From: Tetradesmus obliquus
Lineage: Eukaryota > Chlorophyta > Chlorophyceae > Sphaeropleales > Scenedesmaceae
NCBI GenBank assembly: GCA_030272155.1
Contig: CP126195.1
Coordinates: 744,001-808,000 of the forward strand
Direction of reading: 5' to 3'
Length of the DNA stretch: 64,000 bases
How positions within the stretch are numbered: the stretch's first letter is position 1; every line of letters starts with the position of its first letter. Below the pieces are notes generated by a model, which saw only the letters and a list, made by a program, of their open reading frames with translations, was not told the DNA's origin and made no database searches. Of the stretch, positions 11,101-22,740 are shown piece by piece. A program made the translations under genes and the position numbers.

Positions 11101-13122
11101 CTCTGGGCCCGTGGTGGCATAATGGATGGCTGGGTTGGCGGGGTTTTCAAACTGCTGCAGCATGTAGGCATCTGCCTGGCGGGATACAATCTCCTCTGCC
11201 TTGCGGATGGCCCCTGTCATGCCCTGCGAGCACAAAATCAAAGAAGCAGGTGCACAGGGTGCAGAATCTCTGTATAATGCCATTGAAAAGGGTTAATCTC
11301 CTCTGCCTTGCGGACGCCCCCTGTCATGCCCTGCGCGCACGAATATCTTGCAGCAGGTGCACAAGCGCCAATGTGAGTGTCAGGCGCTGAGTTGTAACAG
11401 AAGTGCCAATTGCAGACAGACCATGCGATGGTGCAGCCTCACTGCGCATGCGCCCTGCAATGTGCATTCAGCAACGCATCCACGCGCTGCATGCAAACCC
11501 ACTCCAGCCTCAACCAAACCCGATTCAGCTGAGCTGGGCTCCACCAACTCAAATCAGCTCAACTCAACTCAACTCGAACTCGACTCGACTCAGCTCACCT
11601 TGCGGCCCTCGGTGAGCACCAGCTCAGCCCCGAGTGCCTTCAGCAGCACGCGCCGCTCTATGGACATGGTGTCGGGCATGGTCAGCAGCAGCCGGTAGCC
11701 CTTGGCGGCAGCAACAAAGGCAAGCCCCACGCCTGTGTTGCCGCTGGTAGGCTCCACCTGCAGGCATGCAATTGGAAAATTTCGTAAAAAAAACCTGCGA
11801 ATTAACATGCGTGTAACGGTCATTGACTGTATTTGGACGAGCCTTCGTCAGTCATCCTCTGTGCGCTGCATGCCTGCCACGAACAAGTGTGCTGCAGCAC
11901 GATTCTGCTGGCTCTGTTGCGTGCGTGAGCTGCTGAACAGCCCTTGCAGCATGCTCCTAGAGCTCGACTGCAATGCAAGCTCTAAATGCAGCTGTCTCTT
12001 GTGGTTGCAAACAACGTTGCTGCTGCTGCTGCTGCTGCTGCTGGCTCACCAGTATTGTTTTTCCTGGCGTGATGAGCCCCTGCTTCTCTGCTGCATCAAT
12101 CATGCTGAACGCAATGCGGTCCTTCACGCTGCAGGGGCGGCAGCAGCAGTGCAGCATCAACAGTAAGCATATCAGCAGCTGCATCAGCCACAGCAACTTG
12201 ACAGCAGGTCGTAGCAGGTGACAGCACAGCCAGCTGGCAGCCCGACACAGCTCAGTGCAGCATTATCAACTGCTGCTGCTGCTTCTTGAGCAGTATGCAG
12301 GTGTACAGCAAGTTCCATGCTAAGTGGTGTGTGTGGCTGGCATAACAGAACAGACATGCATGGATTTGCATGTGGGTGTGTGCTGCGCTGGATATGCATG
12401 CATGCCGGCGCTCTCAGCGACACCGCCGCAGCATGTGCTAGCACTGCCTACTGCCATCACAACAGCACCTGTAGCATCGAGCTGCAACAGTTGCAATGGC
12501 AGCTGCAGTGCCTGTCTTACTGCTGCCACTGCAGCGGTTGCAGCTGCCGTTCCGACTCCTGTGGAACACTTCAGTTGCAGCAGTACGTTGCTGATGCAGC
12601 TGGGAAGAAGCCTAGGAGCTGCTTTACACAAGCTTTTCAAACAACCTGTTCAAAATCAAGCTGCCGATGCAGATACTGCAATGAGCCCCTCAGCAGCTGC
12701 CTACCTGCAGCATGGCTGCATCAGCTCCAGCTTGCATGCCACGCGCGCATAACAGCCAGGGCCCTGCTTCGTCACGCTGTTCAGGTACACCTGCCATTGC
12801 AAAAGCCAATGTAAACATACGTGCAGCTTGGGAAACAAGTCACAACTCTGCTGTGTGCAGCGCCCTGTCGCCATGCGTCCTGCGAGCGATCTACAGCAGC
12901 AGACGTAGCCCTGCTTCTCACCATGGGTGTGTTGCCTATTAGCTTGGTGGCATCAGGTGCTATGTGGTGAGCGTGAACGCCAACGTCTTCATTTAACTCT
13001 ACGGAGGCAGCTGCTCTGACCCTTAGTGTCCTGCTGGGTGCTGCTCGGCAGTGCTGAAGGCAAGTTCCAGTGGAGTGACCTGCTCTAGTGCCTGCTGCCC
13101 GCAAGCAGCGTTGCTGCTGCAT
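8115..13122 (-). CDS. Cysteine synthase (O-acetylserine thiol-lyase), plastid type
   Basis: Makes cysteine from O-acetylserine and sulfide with PLP, the last step of sulfate assimilation. Eight exons join in phase: 13122-12922, 12790-12705, 12128-12050, 11757-11599, 11223-11031, 10614-10478, 10193-10082 and 8320-8115 (1,173 nt, 390 aa), the usual size for a plastid form. Residues 1 to ~45 are basic and Ala/Ser-rich, like a transit peptide. Visible motifs: [11 protein letters not shown] (60-71), [11 protein letters not shown] with the PLP lysine at about 98, PTSGNTGVG at about 125-133, GTGGTITG at about 233-240, [30 protein letters not shown] near 318-325 and [13 protein letters not shown]. 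These are the diagnostic blocks of the fold-type II family. Exons 5, 6, 7 and 8 all have edge duplicates in adjacent introns, and the stop end is repeated downstream. Location as plastid rather than mitochondrion is inferred from the leader. Confidence 0.95.
8248..9508 (-). repeat. Six-copy array of the acceptor edge of cysteine synthase exon 8
   Basis: A unit of ~220-250 bp carries an acceptor CAG plus ~80 bp of exon 8, reading [20 protein letters not shown] and onwards. Exon starts are at 8320 (genuine, followed by [11 protein letters not shown]), 8558, 8790, 9037, 9259 and 9508. Spacings are 238, 232, 247, 222 and 249 bp. The five extra copies lie in the intron after exon 7. They lose homology after VTVLPS, so they cannot complete the protein. 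Most differences fall at third codon positions. Confidence 0.9.
9852..10193 (-). repeat. Donor-edge copies of cysteine synthase exon 7
   Basis: The end of exon 7 ([18 protein letters not shown] with donor GTGCGTG) is genuine at about 10082-10135. It is repeated at about 9955-10009 with the donor kept, and a much weaker relic lies around 9852-9885. The copies are downstream of the exon in gene orientation, as expected for donor-side duplication. Confidence 0.75.
10561..10995 (-). repeat. Acceptor-edge copies of cysteine synthase exon 6
   Basis: The genuine exon 6 starts at 10614 ([20 protein letters not shown]). Copies of its first part occur at about 10689-10735 ([14 protein letters not shown]), 10811-10885 (longer, with a one-base deletion that shifts the frame) and 10946-10985 (diverged, [10 protein letters not shown]). 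All lie upstream of the exon in gene orientation, in the intron after exon 5. Confidence 0.8.
11291..11333 (-). repeat. Acceptor-edge copy of cysteine synthase exon 5
   Basis: An acceptor CAG followed by a frame reading [13 protein letters not shown] matches the start of exon 5 ([13 protein letters not shown], beginning at 11223). It lies about 107 bp upstream in gene orientation, inside intron 4. It is a single extra copy. Confidence 0.8.
11520..11598 (-). repeat. Degenerate GAGTC/GAGTT repeat at the exon 4 donor of cysteine synthase
   Basis: In gene orientation the intron starts GTGAGCTGAGTCGAGTCGAG and continues as GAGTT and GAGCTG units. The repeat begins at the donor itself, so it may derive from multiplication of the 5' splice-site sequence. 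Confidence 0.6.
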
Positions 13123-13561
13123 GACCGCTGCAACAACTGTAGTTCAAAGCGGCAATGAATTCAGAACTTTTGCGAGCAAAGGCTCAGTGCCAGCCAAGGC
13201 GATGCTTCCGGTGTGAAGTGATCCAGCTGCTGCTGTGCAACGTAAAGCTTATGTGCTTTCCATTCGGGAGATCCAGCAGTAGCTGGGTCAGGGAGTGCTA
13301 CGAAGCGTCCTCTAGCTGCGAAAAACGAAGCCAGGGCTTGTCACATGTCTGTGTTGTGGCATTACCTGCTTGCAGCGTTCAACAATCTCGACAGCGTACT
13401 TTCGCTTGCTTCCGAAAGTACAAGCCAATCGGACCAAGGACGCTCAACTTCTGAGTTCGAACCGCTGACAGTACAACACCCAGCAGAAGCTTGTGTAGCA
13501 TGATCTTGTTATAGCTGAATGCAGCACGAGTAGTGTGTGATGAGCGTTCTAAGGAGGTTGC
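13123..13561. promoter_or_regulatory. Divergent intergenic region between cysteine synthase and the VPS38/UVRAG-like gene
   Basis: 439 bp separate the minus-strand start at 13122 from the proposed plus-strand start at 13562. It must hold both promoters if these starts are right. I recognise no specific box. The assignment is by position only. Confidence 0.4.
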
Positions 13562-16500
13562 ATGACACCTCCTATGGAGCCCTGGGTGAGCGAGCGGCAT
13601 AGATCCAGGCTACTGTTGCCAGGATACCACAACGGTGTTGTAGGGCTTCACATGCACAGCAACCTATTGCAGCCAGAATGTGGTAGAGCCAACATAAGAT
13701 GGTTTTGGCATGACAACGTCCTAAAGTGCAGCAACATCATTTGGCACTCTTCCTGTGCTCGTCCTGCAAGCTGCCTGTGCAGCTGCCTGTGTCCAGCTTC
13801 CCTAGCATGGTGCATGTTGTTCAAAAGCATCACAGCGGTAACGCTGCATTACATATCTCCATCCGCAACCCTGCAACCCTCTAGCAGCAATAGTTAGTGG
13901 GCCACGTGGTCCACTTATCATTGCAGCCTCAACATGTAAGCCATGGCACTCACAGGCGACACATTGCTTCCACAACATGAGCTCTTGGACGAAGTCGTTG
14001 GACAAACCCCACAGCATGTTGGGCACACTGCAGCTCCCACAGCAAGCATGTGCTGGCTTCATGCAGCTGCCTCGCATCAATTGGGTGAAGGAGTCTTCCC
14101 CATTGTTTCACTTGCAAGCAACCCTGCCTATCCGCAATGCAACCGCACACACGTTGCTGCGTGGGCACTGCCACTCAAAAGCCAGCACCAGCAAGGCTGG
14201 CCGCAACTGCAGCTGCACCAACCCTCACACACATGTGTGGGCTGCACTCAAATGCTGTTGCCGTTGCGTTTTTGCCGCTTTCCCTGTCCTGCAGCAACCC
14301 CGGCTGCGGCTGCGGCACCTGCAGGCAGTGGCCCTGCACACCTTCAGCCCCCCACTGCCGCTGCCACGCCACGCACAGCTGCTGTACGAGGTCAGCCTGC
14401 TGCCGGCTGGCGCAGAGCAGCAGCAGCAGCAGCTGGTGTATGTCAGTGAGCAGGTAAGGAGAAGCAGCAGCTGTATCGCAGTTCTGTGGTTTCTGCACCA
14501 TTGTGAGCGGCTGGGGCAGCTGACTGATTTTGCTTTGTGGTGAGGTACATGTGCTCACAACAACAAGTATGAACAGATTACTGCTGCTGCTGCATGCGTG
14601 CAGGTGCCGCTGCAGCATGCTCCCAGCTGGCAGCCATTGGACCCGCAGGCCTGCCTGCTGCCGCCAGCAGCACTGCACACGCCGCTGCAGCCGGGCGATG
14701 CACTGCGGCTAGTCATCAAGGCAGTGCCGGCAGTGCCAGCACCAGCAGCATCAGCAGCAGCTGGAGGTGCAGGGCCATCTGCTGAGTCAGCGGCGGCGGC
14801 AGCGCTTGCAGCGGCGGCAGCAGGCAGTTGCGGTAAAGCTGCCTGCACTGTGTGTGCAGCTGCTGCAGCTGCAGCAGCAGCTGATGCGGGCGGGAGTGCA
14901 GGAGGGTACGGCAGCAGGTATGCTGCGTGCTGTGCTGTACAGTGGCCTGGCATTAGCTGCCCTTGGCAGGACTTTGCCATGCAGCAGCAGCAGCAGCAGC
15001 ATGCCGCAGGTGAGCAGCAGCAGGGGGCTACCACTAGCAGCAAGCAGCAGCAGCGGCAGCAGCAACACGACGAGCAGTTGGTGTACATCAGGCTGGTTGA
15101 TGGTCAGTTCCGGGTGTTGCTGCCGCGGCAGCTGCAGCAGCTGCAGAAGCAACAGCAGCAGCAGCAGCAACAGCGGGATACGCAGAGATTTGCAGCACAG
15201 CAGTGCACAGTGCTGCCCACTAGCGTGCAGCAGCAGCAGCAGCAGGGGTCAGGGCTCGACCAGTGCGAGCATGCTGTGAAGGTGCCGTGTTATGGCGACA
15301 GGTGCAGAGTTGTGGTCGACCAGCAGGCAGCAACATCATCAGCAGCAGCACCAGCAGCAGCAGCAGCACCAGCGCCGGCAGGCAGACACAGCCACAGCAG
15401 TGGCAGTAGCATAGGAGCAGTAGTCGAGCAACTAGTCAAGCTGCAGTACATTGGTGGCAGATGGAAGCTTGAAGTTGTGCAGCAAGCGCAGCATCAAGCA
15501 CAGCTGCAATCGCCGCCGCCTCTGCAGCAGCAGCAGGCCGAGGCTGCTCTGCGGCCCAGCACACCACCACCCGCTCCCCGCCAGCCGTCACAGCAAGCCG
15601 GCCACTCCCCAGCAGTCGCAAAGCAGCAGCAGCAGTGGTCCGAGGTTTTGCTGGCGAGCCCCGTGCAGCAGCAGCTGAGCATGGTGCGGCGCGCTGCCAG
15701 GCACAGCCGCACCAGCAGCGGCTGCAGTGAAGCAGCACAGCAGCTGGAGCAGCAGCTGTTGGATGTGTTTGAATCAGGCGCTATAACAGCTGGTGCTGGT
15801 GGTAGTGGTGGTGGTGCTGCTAACAGTCAGATGGCAGGGCTGGCTGCAGCAGCAGCAGCAGTGGTGGGCAGGTCACCTCGCAAAGGTTCATTGTTTGGTC
15901 CTAGCAGCTCAGCTGGTGCTGCTGCAGCTGCTGCTGCCTTCGGCACTGCTCGACTCGCCAGCACAGCTGCTGCTGTTGCTGGCCAGGGGTCGAGCAGTGG
16001 ATCAGGGCAGCCAGCAGTAGCGCTGAGGAAAGAGGCCAAGCAGTGTGACCAGGATCTGATGAAGCATGAGGAGCAGCAGCAGCAGCAGCAGCAGCAGGAG
16101 GAGGAGCAGGCTGTTTGTCACAGCTGGCTAGAGGGGCAGGCGGCAGCAGCAGACACGGCAAGCCCTGCCAGAGAGTTGGCAGCAGCAGGCGTCACTATAG
16201 ATTTGCAGGAATGCGAGAAGTCACCAGGCAGCTACATGCCATTGGCAGAGCCCGCAGCAGCAACAGCAGCAGCAGCAGCAGAAACAGCAACGGCAAGCAA
16301 CGGCGGCAGCAGCAGCAGCAGCGTGGCAAGCGTCACACTTTTCGACTTCACTTTCAGCCTGCATGCTCTGCAGCCGCTAGACCCTGCTGAGCTGGCACAC
16401 CCTAGTGGCGGCCTAAACCCCGCCGACCCCTCCGCTAAGCCCAACCGGCTGGTGCTGCAGTTGGGTGACAGCCTGTACACCCTGCCACCACCCAGCCCAA

Positions 16501-19500
16501 AACCCCAGGGGGCCTTAGATGCCGATGGTTTAGGTTTGAACGAGGATGGGGAGTACGAGTGGATCAGAGATCAAGATGCTGGGGTGGTGACGTCATCATC
16601 CGCTGTGCCGCTGTTCCCAGGGTATAGGAGTGCTCTAAACCCTCAAGGTCTGCCAGGGTTCAGGCGGCAACTCAGTGCAGGGCACAAGCAGCTGCCATCC
16701 GTCAACAAGCAGCAGCAGCTGTTCAGGTGCGAGGGCTGGGGGGCAGCAGGAGGACAGCACAGCATCTGTTCTGGGTAGCCAACAGTTGACATGGGCGCAT
16801 CACTAACACATGTTGTTGATGGAACGCCTGCATGATCAGTTCACTTCGATTACCCTAGTGTTGTGCCTGCCCCATGGTGCAACACCTCGTGACGTGGCAT
16901 GTCACATTGCAATGTGGCTCAGTGCTCGTGGGAAGTGTGTTGAGTGCATCAATGGTAAGTTGGGGGCTGTGTGGATGTGTCTTACAGCCTAGTGCAGCTC
17001 TCATTCTTGCCTCACACACATGGCTCATGCTGCCACCGCCAAAAAAAGGCTGTCACTGCCAAAAAACTGCTGCCACTGCCAAAATCTGCTGCCACTGCTA
17101 ATTTCTGCTGCCACTGCCAATATCTGCTGCCACTGCCAATATCTGCTGCCGCTTCCGCCACAGGTGGATGCTCAGCAACTCGACAGGCATCCTCGACAGC
17201 TTGGAACACCAGTATGAAGAGGATGCAGCAGCAGCAGCAGACCTGGCAGGCAGCGGCAGCAGCAGCACGGGTGGTGCCCTGGGCTTTTTGGGAGCGCTGT
17301 TCAGCCGCCAAACCCCGGAGCTGACCCCTGCACCTGCAGCAGTAGTGCCGGCAACACAGCAGCAGCTGGGCGTGCAGCCGTCAGAGCCAGCTGCAGCAGC
17401 AGAAGCAGCTGCAGCAGCTGAGGCTGAAGATGCTCCTTCTCCTGGTGTGTTGCTTCCTGGAGGCAGCAGCAGCAGCAGCAATGCAGGTGTTACTGGCGGC
17501 AGCAAAGCTGGTGGCATGCATCGCAGGTGGAGCAGTAGCGCATCTGCAACCGGCTTCATGACACCTCCTGCAGGAGGCTCGCCAGTGGCTGTAGCAGCAG
17601 CAGCAACAGCACGGCATCGCCGCTCTGCAAGCAGCAGTGGGCTGCCTGCTGCTTCTGTGCACAGCCTGCTTGCTGGTCCTGCTGCGGCTGATGCAGGAAA
17701 CCAGGGCAGCAGCAGCAGCAGCAGCAACATGCGTGTCACTGCTGCTGGCAACGCCTCTCCTGCAGCAGCAGTTGGCAGCAGCAACAGCAGCTTTGCCAGG
17801 TCCAGTACGCCTGCAGCAACTGGAGCCGGCAGTACTGCAGGTGCTGTCACTGGCAGCAGCAGCAAGGCTGGTGCTCTAGCTCTGGCATCAGCAGATTCTG
17901 CTGCAGTTTCCTTGTTCCAGTCCTTACCAGCAGCTGCAGCCGCCGCAGCTGCAGCAGCAGCAGCGGGCAGCGGGGTTGGTGGTGCTGCTGCTGGTGGCGT
18001 GGAGCGTGTGTATGACACGCGCGAGTTCACTGCAGCCACGCGGCGGCTGGTGCTGCTGCACCAGAAGCTGGCAGAAGTGAGCGGCAGGTGAGGAAGGGAT
18101 TGGACAGATTGTTGCCGTTGACACGTAACAGTACAATGCATGCTAACCAACTTGGTCTGGCTGCATACAGCGCGGCACGCTAACCATCGGATAGCCGGCT
18201 TGCCAGCTTCAGCGCTAGACGCATGCAAGTCGGTCACTCGTCTACAGCTCCCTGCAAGGAAGGGGCCCCAATAGTGCTGAACACAGCTGCGTATCAAGGA
18301 CCCCGTTGCTGCATCGACTACGATCAAGCAAGCCGTACTGCCTTTTCTGTTTCACCGCAGGCGCCTGCGGGCGCGCCAGCGGGTTGAGGTGCTGCTGCAG
18401 CAGCAGGCAGCAGCGCGGCAGCAAGCTGCAGCCCGCCACGTCAGCATGCGGCGGCTGCAGCAGCAGCAGGCGCTGGCGGCGGCGCGGCAGCGGCAGCTGG
18501 CGGCGGCCCAGGGCTGCCTGCAGCAGCGTGGCGCGGTGCTGCTGGCGCATTGTGAGGCGTTGCAGCGATGTGCAGGTGTGTGTGAGGATAGGCGGAGGTC
18601 ATATGCGTGCTGTTGCCGTGCAGTTGGGGTGGTGCTGTGGCACAGCAGTTCCGTCATACATGCCAACTGCACTGCAATGCAGGCGAGTTCCCGCCATCCT
18701 GATGCGCAAGCATATTGACATGCGAAACAGGGTAGGAGGGAGGCAGGGCCGCAGTATTGGGTGCCCAGGCTTCTGCTGGCACTATGCAGACACACCACAC
18801 ACCCATTCACATTTGTAACGTTTGTGGGTACAAACTCCCATGCTACACAACTCCCTTTGCCGTGCTCGTGCTGCATGGCTGCAGGTGCTCTGGCTCAGGC
18901 TGTCGGCCGGTTGCGTGCCGCTGCTGGCGTGTTGTCAGGGCCGGAGAGCGTGGGCCGCTGGCGGGCGCTGCATGCGCAGTTGGTGGCGCGGCGCAACAGG
19001 CTGGTTGCGCAGCTGGCAGATGCCTACCAGGTGAGCAGCAGGCCAAGCTTAGACATGCAATGCCGGCGGAAATTAAAGAAAAACGTATCGAGGCGGCCGG
19101 ATTCGAAACCCTGATCGCAAAATATGACGTTCATGGACGCCAGGTTTGCTGTCATCGTCATCAATTCCTGATCTCCCAGGATCGGATGGCCGAGCGGTCT
19201 AAGGCGCACGGTTCAGGTCCGTGTCCGAAAGGGCGTGGGTTCGAACCCCACTCCGGTCAACGGATACGCCAGAGTGATCTGGCACCACCTGGAATACAGT
19301 TTTGCATTTTGCAGATGGCTGGCCTGGTCTGCCACAGGCCATTCCAGGCCTGTTCACAGCTACTGCTGTGCAGGAGCTGCCTGCATCTGGTGTTTTTGTT
19401 GCAAGGTAATTGCCTATGCACATCCTGCCACCCCTCTTCTTCCTGCATGTGGTGTGTATGATCTATGTTGGCCCTCACATAAGCAGTGTTAGGAACCTGC

Positions 19501-20927
19501 AACACAACTTGGCTGTGTCATTTGCTGTACAGGTGGGTCCCGCAAACTGGTCACCCCTTGCTGCACCTCCGCTTGCACAGCAGCTGGATGCCAGCTGGTG
19601 GGCCATCAATGCTGCAGATGCTGCTGCAGATCTGAACAGCGACTCAGCAACGGACCTGCAGCAGCAGCAGGCAACAGCAGCAGTAGTCCAGCAACCCCAG
19701 GAGTTCCACTGGCCTACCGATCAGCAGCAGCCACCATTGCAACAGCAGGCAGGGGCACCTGCCATTCAGCAGCCACAGCCGCCAGCAGCTGTCACCCCAG
19801 ACAAGCAGCAGCAACAGCAGCAGCAGCAGCGCCGCCAGGCAGACCATCACCGGTTGCTTGTAGCAGGGCTGGAGCTGCCAGCAAACTTGTCCAAGCGAGG
19901 CCTGCAGGGCAGCATGGGCTGGGGAGGGGACTTTGATGAGGAGGCAAGGGTGGCAGCAGCGCTCGGGTATGTTGCACACATGGTGCAGCTGCTGTCAGTG
20001 TACCTTGATGTGCCGCTGCGCTACCCGCTGCTGCCGCGCAGCAGCAGGAGCAGCATCCTGGACCCTGCCCCCACACACCACCAGGGGCTGGAGGTGCATG
20101 CCAACAGGCGCTTTTGGGGCTTTGGCATGGGGGGCGGCAGTGACGGCCACCACCCGCAGCAGCAGCAGCAGCAGCCTAGCAGCAGCGGCGGTGGGGCAGA
20201 CACTGCTGCAGGCAGCCGCGGCGGTGCGCCAGCAGCAGCAGCGGCAGCAGCAGCAGGCGACAGCAGCAGCCCCATGCGAGGGCCACTTGCACGTAGCGGC
20301 TTGTCAGCAGCAACAGCAGCAGCTGACCCACCCAGTGCAGCTAGCAGCCCCGCGCATGGCCCTCAAGCAGCAGCAGTAGCAGCCGTAGCAGGCAGCCCCA
20401 GTGGCGAAGCCCCCAACTCTGCACATGCATTGCCAGGTTCGGAGGCTTCCCTAGCAGATGCAGTAGTGCAGCAGGGCGGCGAGGGGGCAGCAGCAGCATC
20501 AGCAGCAGCACCGCTTGAACTGCCGCTGTACTACATTGCGGGTGACCGCACTCGCTTTGCATATGCCATCTTCCTGCTGAACAAGGACCTTGAGCAGCTG
20601 CTGCATGCACACGGCATGAGCAGCGCGGGGCCCAACCAGGTGCTGGCAAACCTGTACAAGCTGATGACAGCAGCAGCATCTGCGCTGCCTGCAGCACCGG
20701 CAGTGCCACCGCAGCTGCCTCATGCAGGGGGTGGCACAGCTGTGGATGTTGCACCAGGTCGGGTGGCCACTGCTGCTACTGCTGTGGGTGCGAGTACAGG
20801 TGCAGAATGGCTGCAGCTGCTGCCAATGCCGCCTGTAATGCAGCAGCAGCAGCAGCAGCAGCAGCGCAGCCTTGTAAAGGGGGACCAGCAGCAGGCTAAG
20901 GCCTCTGTCAGGCCTGACAGGGCTGTT

Positions 20928-20958
<31 letters not shown>

Positions 20959-21713
20959 CGCCCAAGCAAGAGCAGCAAAGCAGCTGGAGCTCGTGGCTAT
21001 GGGGCAGACAACAGCAGCAGCAGCAACCATCACAGGCTGTGGCACATAGTAGTGCTATGGCTCACCCGCCTCAACTACAGCAGCAGCAGCAGCCGCAACC
21101 GGCCATCAGCACCTGGGACTGGAACCAGTTGATAGCGCAGCTGCCAGATGCAGAGCAGCAGCGGCAGCAGCAGCAGCAGCAGCAGCAGCAGCCGCAGCAG
21201 TCAAACCTGGCTTCAGGCCCAGAGCACAGCACTGCGTATGCACCCAGCAGTAATTTAGCACACCAGCAGCCACAGCAACAGGATCCCGTGCTTGCAGCTC
21301 AGCAAGCTGCAGCAGCAGCTGATGCAGCCACAGCTGCTGCCGAAGCTGCAATGGCAGCAGCAACAAAGCTGCTGGCACAGCAAGAGCAGCAGCTGCAGCG
21401 CTGGGAGCAGCAGGGGCAGCCGGGCAGTCAGCAAACCCATATGCGGCCTGATACTGGCACGGCACCCTGGGCAGGTTCACACGGCTGCAGCAGCGGCAGC
21501 AGCAGCATCTGCAGGGCAGAGGAATCACATTTACTGCGGCAGCGGCAGCAGCAGGGCGTGTCAGCAAGCGCTGCCGCAAACGGTGCTGCCAGCAATGGTG
21601 GTGGCGATGGTGCTGGTGGCAGCAGCGGCGGCGGCATTGGGGGCCAGCACGGCCCTGGGCGTGCCAGGTCAGTGGCCTCTCTGCTGAGCCTGCGGTGGTC
21701 TGGTGATGCATAG
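13562..21713 (+). CDS. VPS38/UVRAG-like subunit of the class III PI3-kinase complex
   Basis: Expected role: complex II with VPS34, VPS15 and Beclin-1/ATG6 in endosomal sorting and autophagosome maturation. Proposed exons: 13562-13585 (tentative start, MTPPMEPW), 14295-14453, 14604-16726, 17164-18087, 18361-18575, 18885-19030 and 19533-21713 (5,772 nt, 1,923 aa). The N-terminal C2-like part reads QPRLRLRHLQAVALHTF and later VTLFDFTFSLHAL and NRLVLQLGDSLYTL. A coiled coil follows (RRLVLLHQKLAEV, RRLRARQRVEVLLQQQAAAR, to AQLVARRNRLVAQLADAYQ). The BARA-like C-terminal part has EARVAAALGYVAHMVQLLSV, DVPLRYPLLPRSSRSSILDP and RTRFAYAIFLLNKDLEQLL. These match UVRAG-type proteins better than ATG14. 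The protein is several times the usual length because of Gln, Ala and Ser tracts. Exons 2-7 are well supported. Exon 1 rests only on phase and a GTGAGC donor; the frame is also open upstream from 13977. Confidence 0.75.
17041..17160 (+). repeat. Minisatellite leading into an acceptor of the VPS38/UVRAG-like gene
   Basis: About seven tandem units of ~18-21 bp of the type CTGCTGCCACTGCCAATAT run directly into the acceptor CCACAG at 17163. The units make up the pyrimidine-rich end of the intron. Confidence 0.85.
19180..19259 (+). tRNA. tRNA-Leu (anticodon CAG)
   Basis: 80 nt fold as a class II tRNA. Acceptor stem GATCGGA (19180-19186) pairs with TCCGGTC (19252-19258), with one T-G pair. The D stem is GCC/GGC. 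Anticodon stem CACGG/CCGTG (19207-19211, 19219-19223) encloses the loop TTCAGGT with anticodon CAG (19214-19216). The long variable arm is TCCGAAAGGGC. T stem GTGGG/CCCAC encloses TTCGAAC. The discriminator base is A. CAG reads the leucine codon CUG, and the long variable arm fits leucine. There is no intron. It lies inside the intron 19031-19532 of the VPS38/UVRAG-like gene, same strand. Confidence 0.95.
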
Positions 21714-21900
21714 AAGGGCCCGTGTTCCCCTGGAGCGCCTGTGGTGGTCCTGGCGACGACAACAGCACCATCACCAGCAGCAGCAGTATGCATAGAGGGG
21801 CTTCTGCGCCTAGAGCGCCTGCGGCTGTCCTGGTGAATGCAGTAGCAGCAGCAGTTGGGGCCTCGCTGCTCGGCCTTCAGTGGTCTGGTGCTGCGTAGAG
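21690..21900 (+). repeat. Repeats derived from the stop end of the VPS38/UVRAG-like gene
   Basis: The coding end (SLLSLRWSGDA and stop, 21680-21713) is followed by related units at about 21785-21835 and 21860-21900. Shared strings include GCATAGA, GAGCGCCTG, GTCCTGG and CAGTGGTCTGGTG. They are diverged stop-side copies with a period near 80 bp, downstream of the gene. Confidence 0.6.
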
Positions 21901-22740
21901 TGGTCCCTGCAGCAAAGCAGCGATCCGGTCATTTGCTGCACACAAGCCACCATGTATGAGGATGTTGGGGTGGCAACATGCTTTGAGCAAGCAGCTGCTG
22001 CTGTTGCGGAGTCGCCTCCTGGGCAAGCTGCTGAGCTGTCTGTGGCTGTGGTATGCCACCTATTTCTGGTGCGGTGGAACCTGGGCACGTGGGTTGTTAC
22101 TACGTCCTACAATGCTGGCAGCACGTCATGCTTTTTATGCAACGTGCTGCATGATGCCGCAATGGCATGGCTGGCAGCCTCCCAGCAGCACATGCTTGAT
22201 GCTATGGCTTGATGAGTAACATGATGATGATGATGATGAGCACATGCTTGACGGTGCTGGAGTTGTAACTTGGCAACAAGTTACCTTGTCAGGCACTGAA
22301 AGCAGGGTTGTGCTAAGAATTGGTTAGCTTAAGGGCGCTGTTTATTCTTTGATGCACGTGTCCCAGTCTTGGGTTATGCAGGTACTGCATGTATTTCCAA
22401 AGGCTGCTGCATCACCTACCACCTGGCCTGACACGGTGAAGCTGTCTGGCCAGCAGCTGCTGCCTATGTGGACTCACGCCTGTGCACAGGCTGCCAACGC
22501 CCCGCCACCCCTCACAGAGCGTTACTTGTGCACCAACTGTTTTCGTAGCGCTATATGGCGTGTATCAGGCCAAACATGGCTTAGCCGGGGGGCAGCTACC
22601 GGCGAAGCTACCCGTTCGCTAACCCGCCTCCCGGAATCCCTGCTTTGGCAGCCTACAAAAGCCCGGCACTTTGTGTGCACCAACATGCAAGCAACAAGCG
22701 CGCTCATCATCTTACAACCCCTTTCGTAAGCAAAAGCAAG
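21901..22740. other. Intergenic stretch before the 22741 gene
   Basis: It contains a (GAT)n run at about 22221-22240. A phase-open frame around 22381-22735 could be 5' coding or untranslated sequence of the next gene, because an in-frame ATG also exists at 22645. No domain is visible and I see no RNA gene. Confidence 0.4.

Noticed and set aside
14555..15170. Minus-strand frames opposite the VPS38/UVRAG-like exon
   Set aside because: Shadows of the CAG-rich coding exon. The plus strand has the phase-compatible exon chain and the family motifs.
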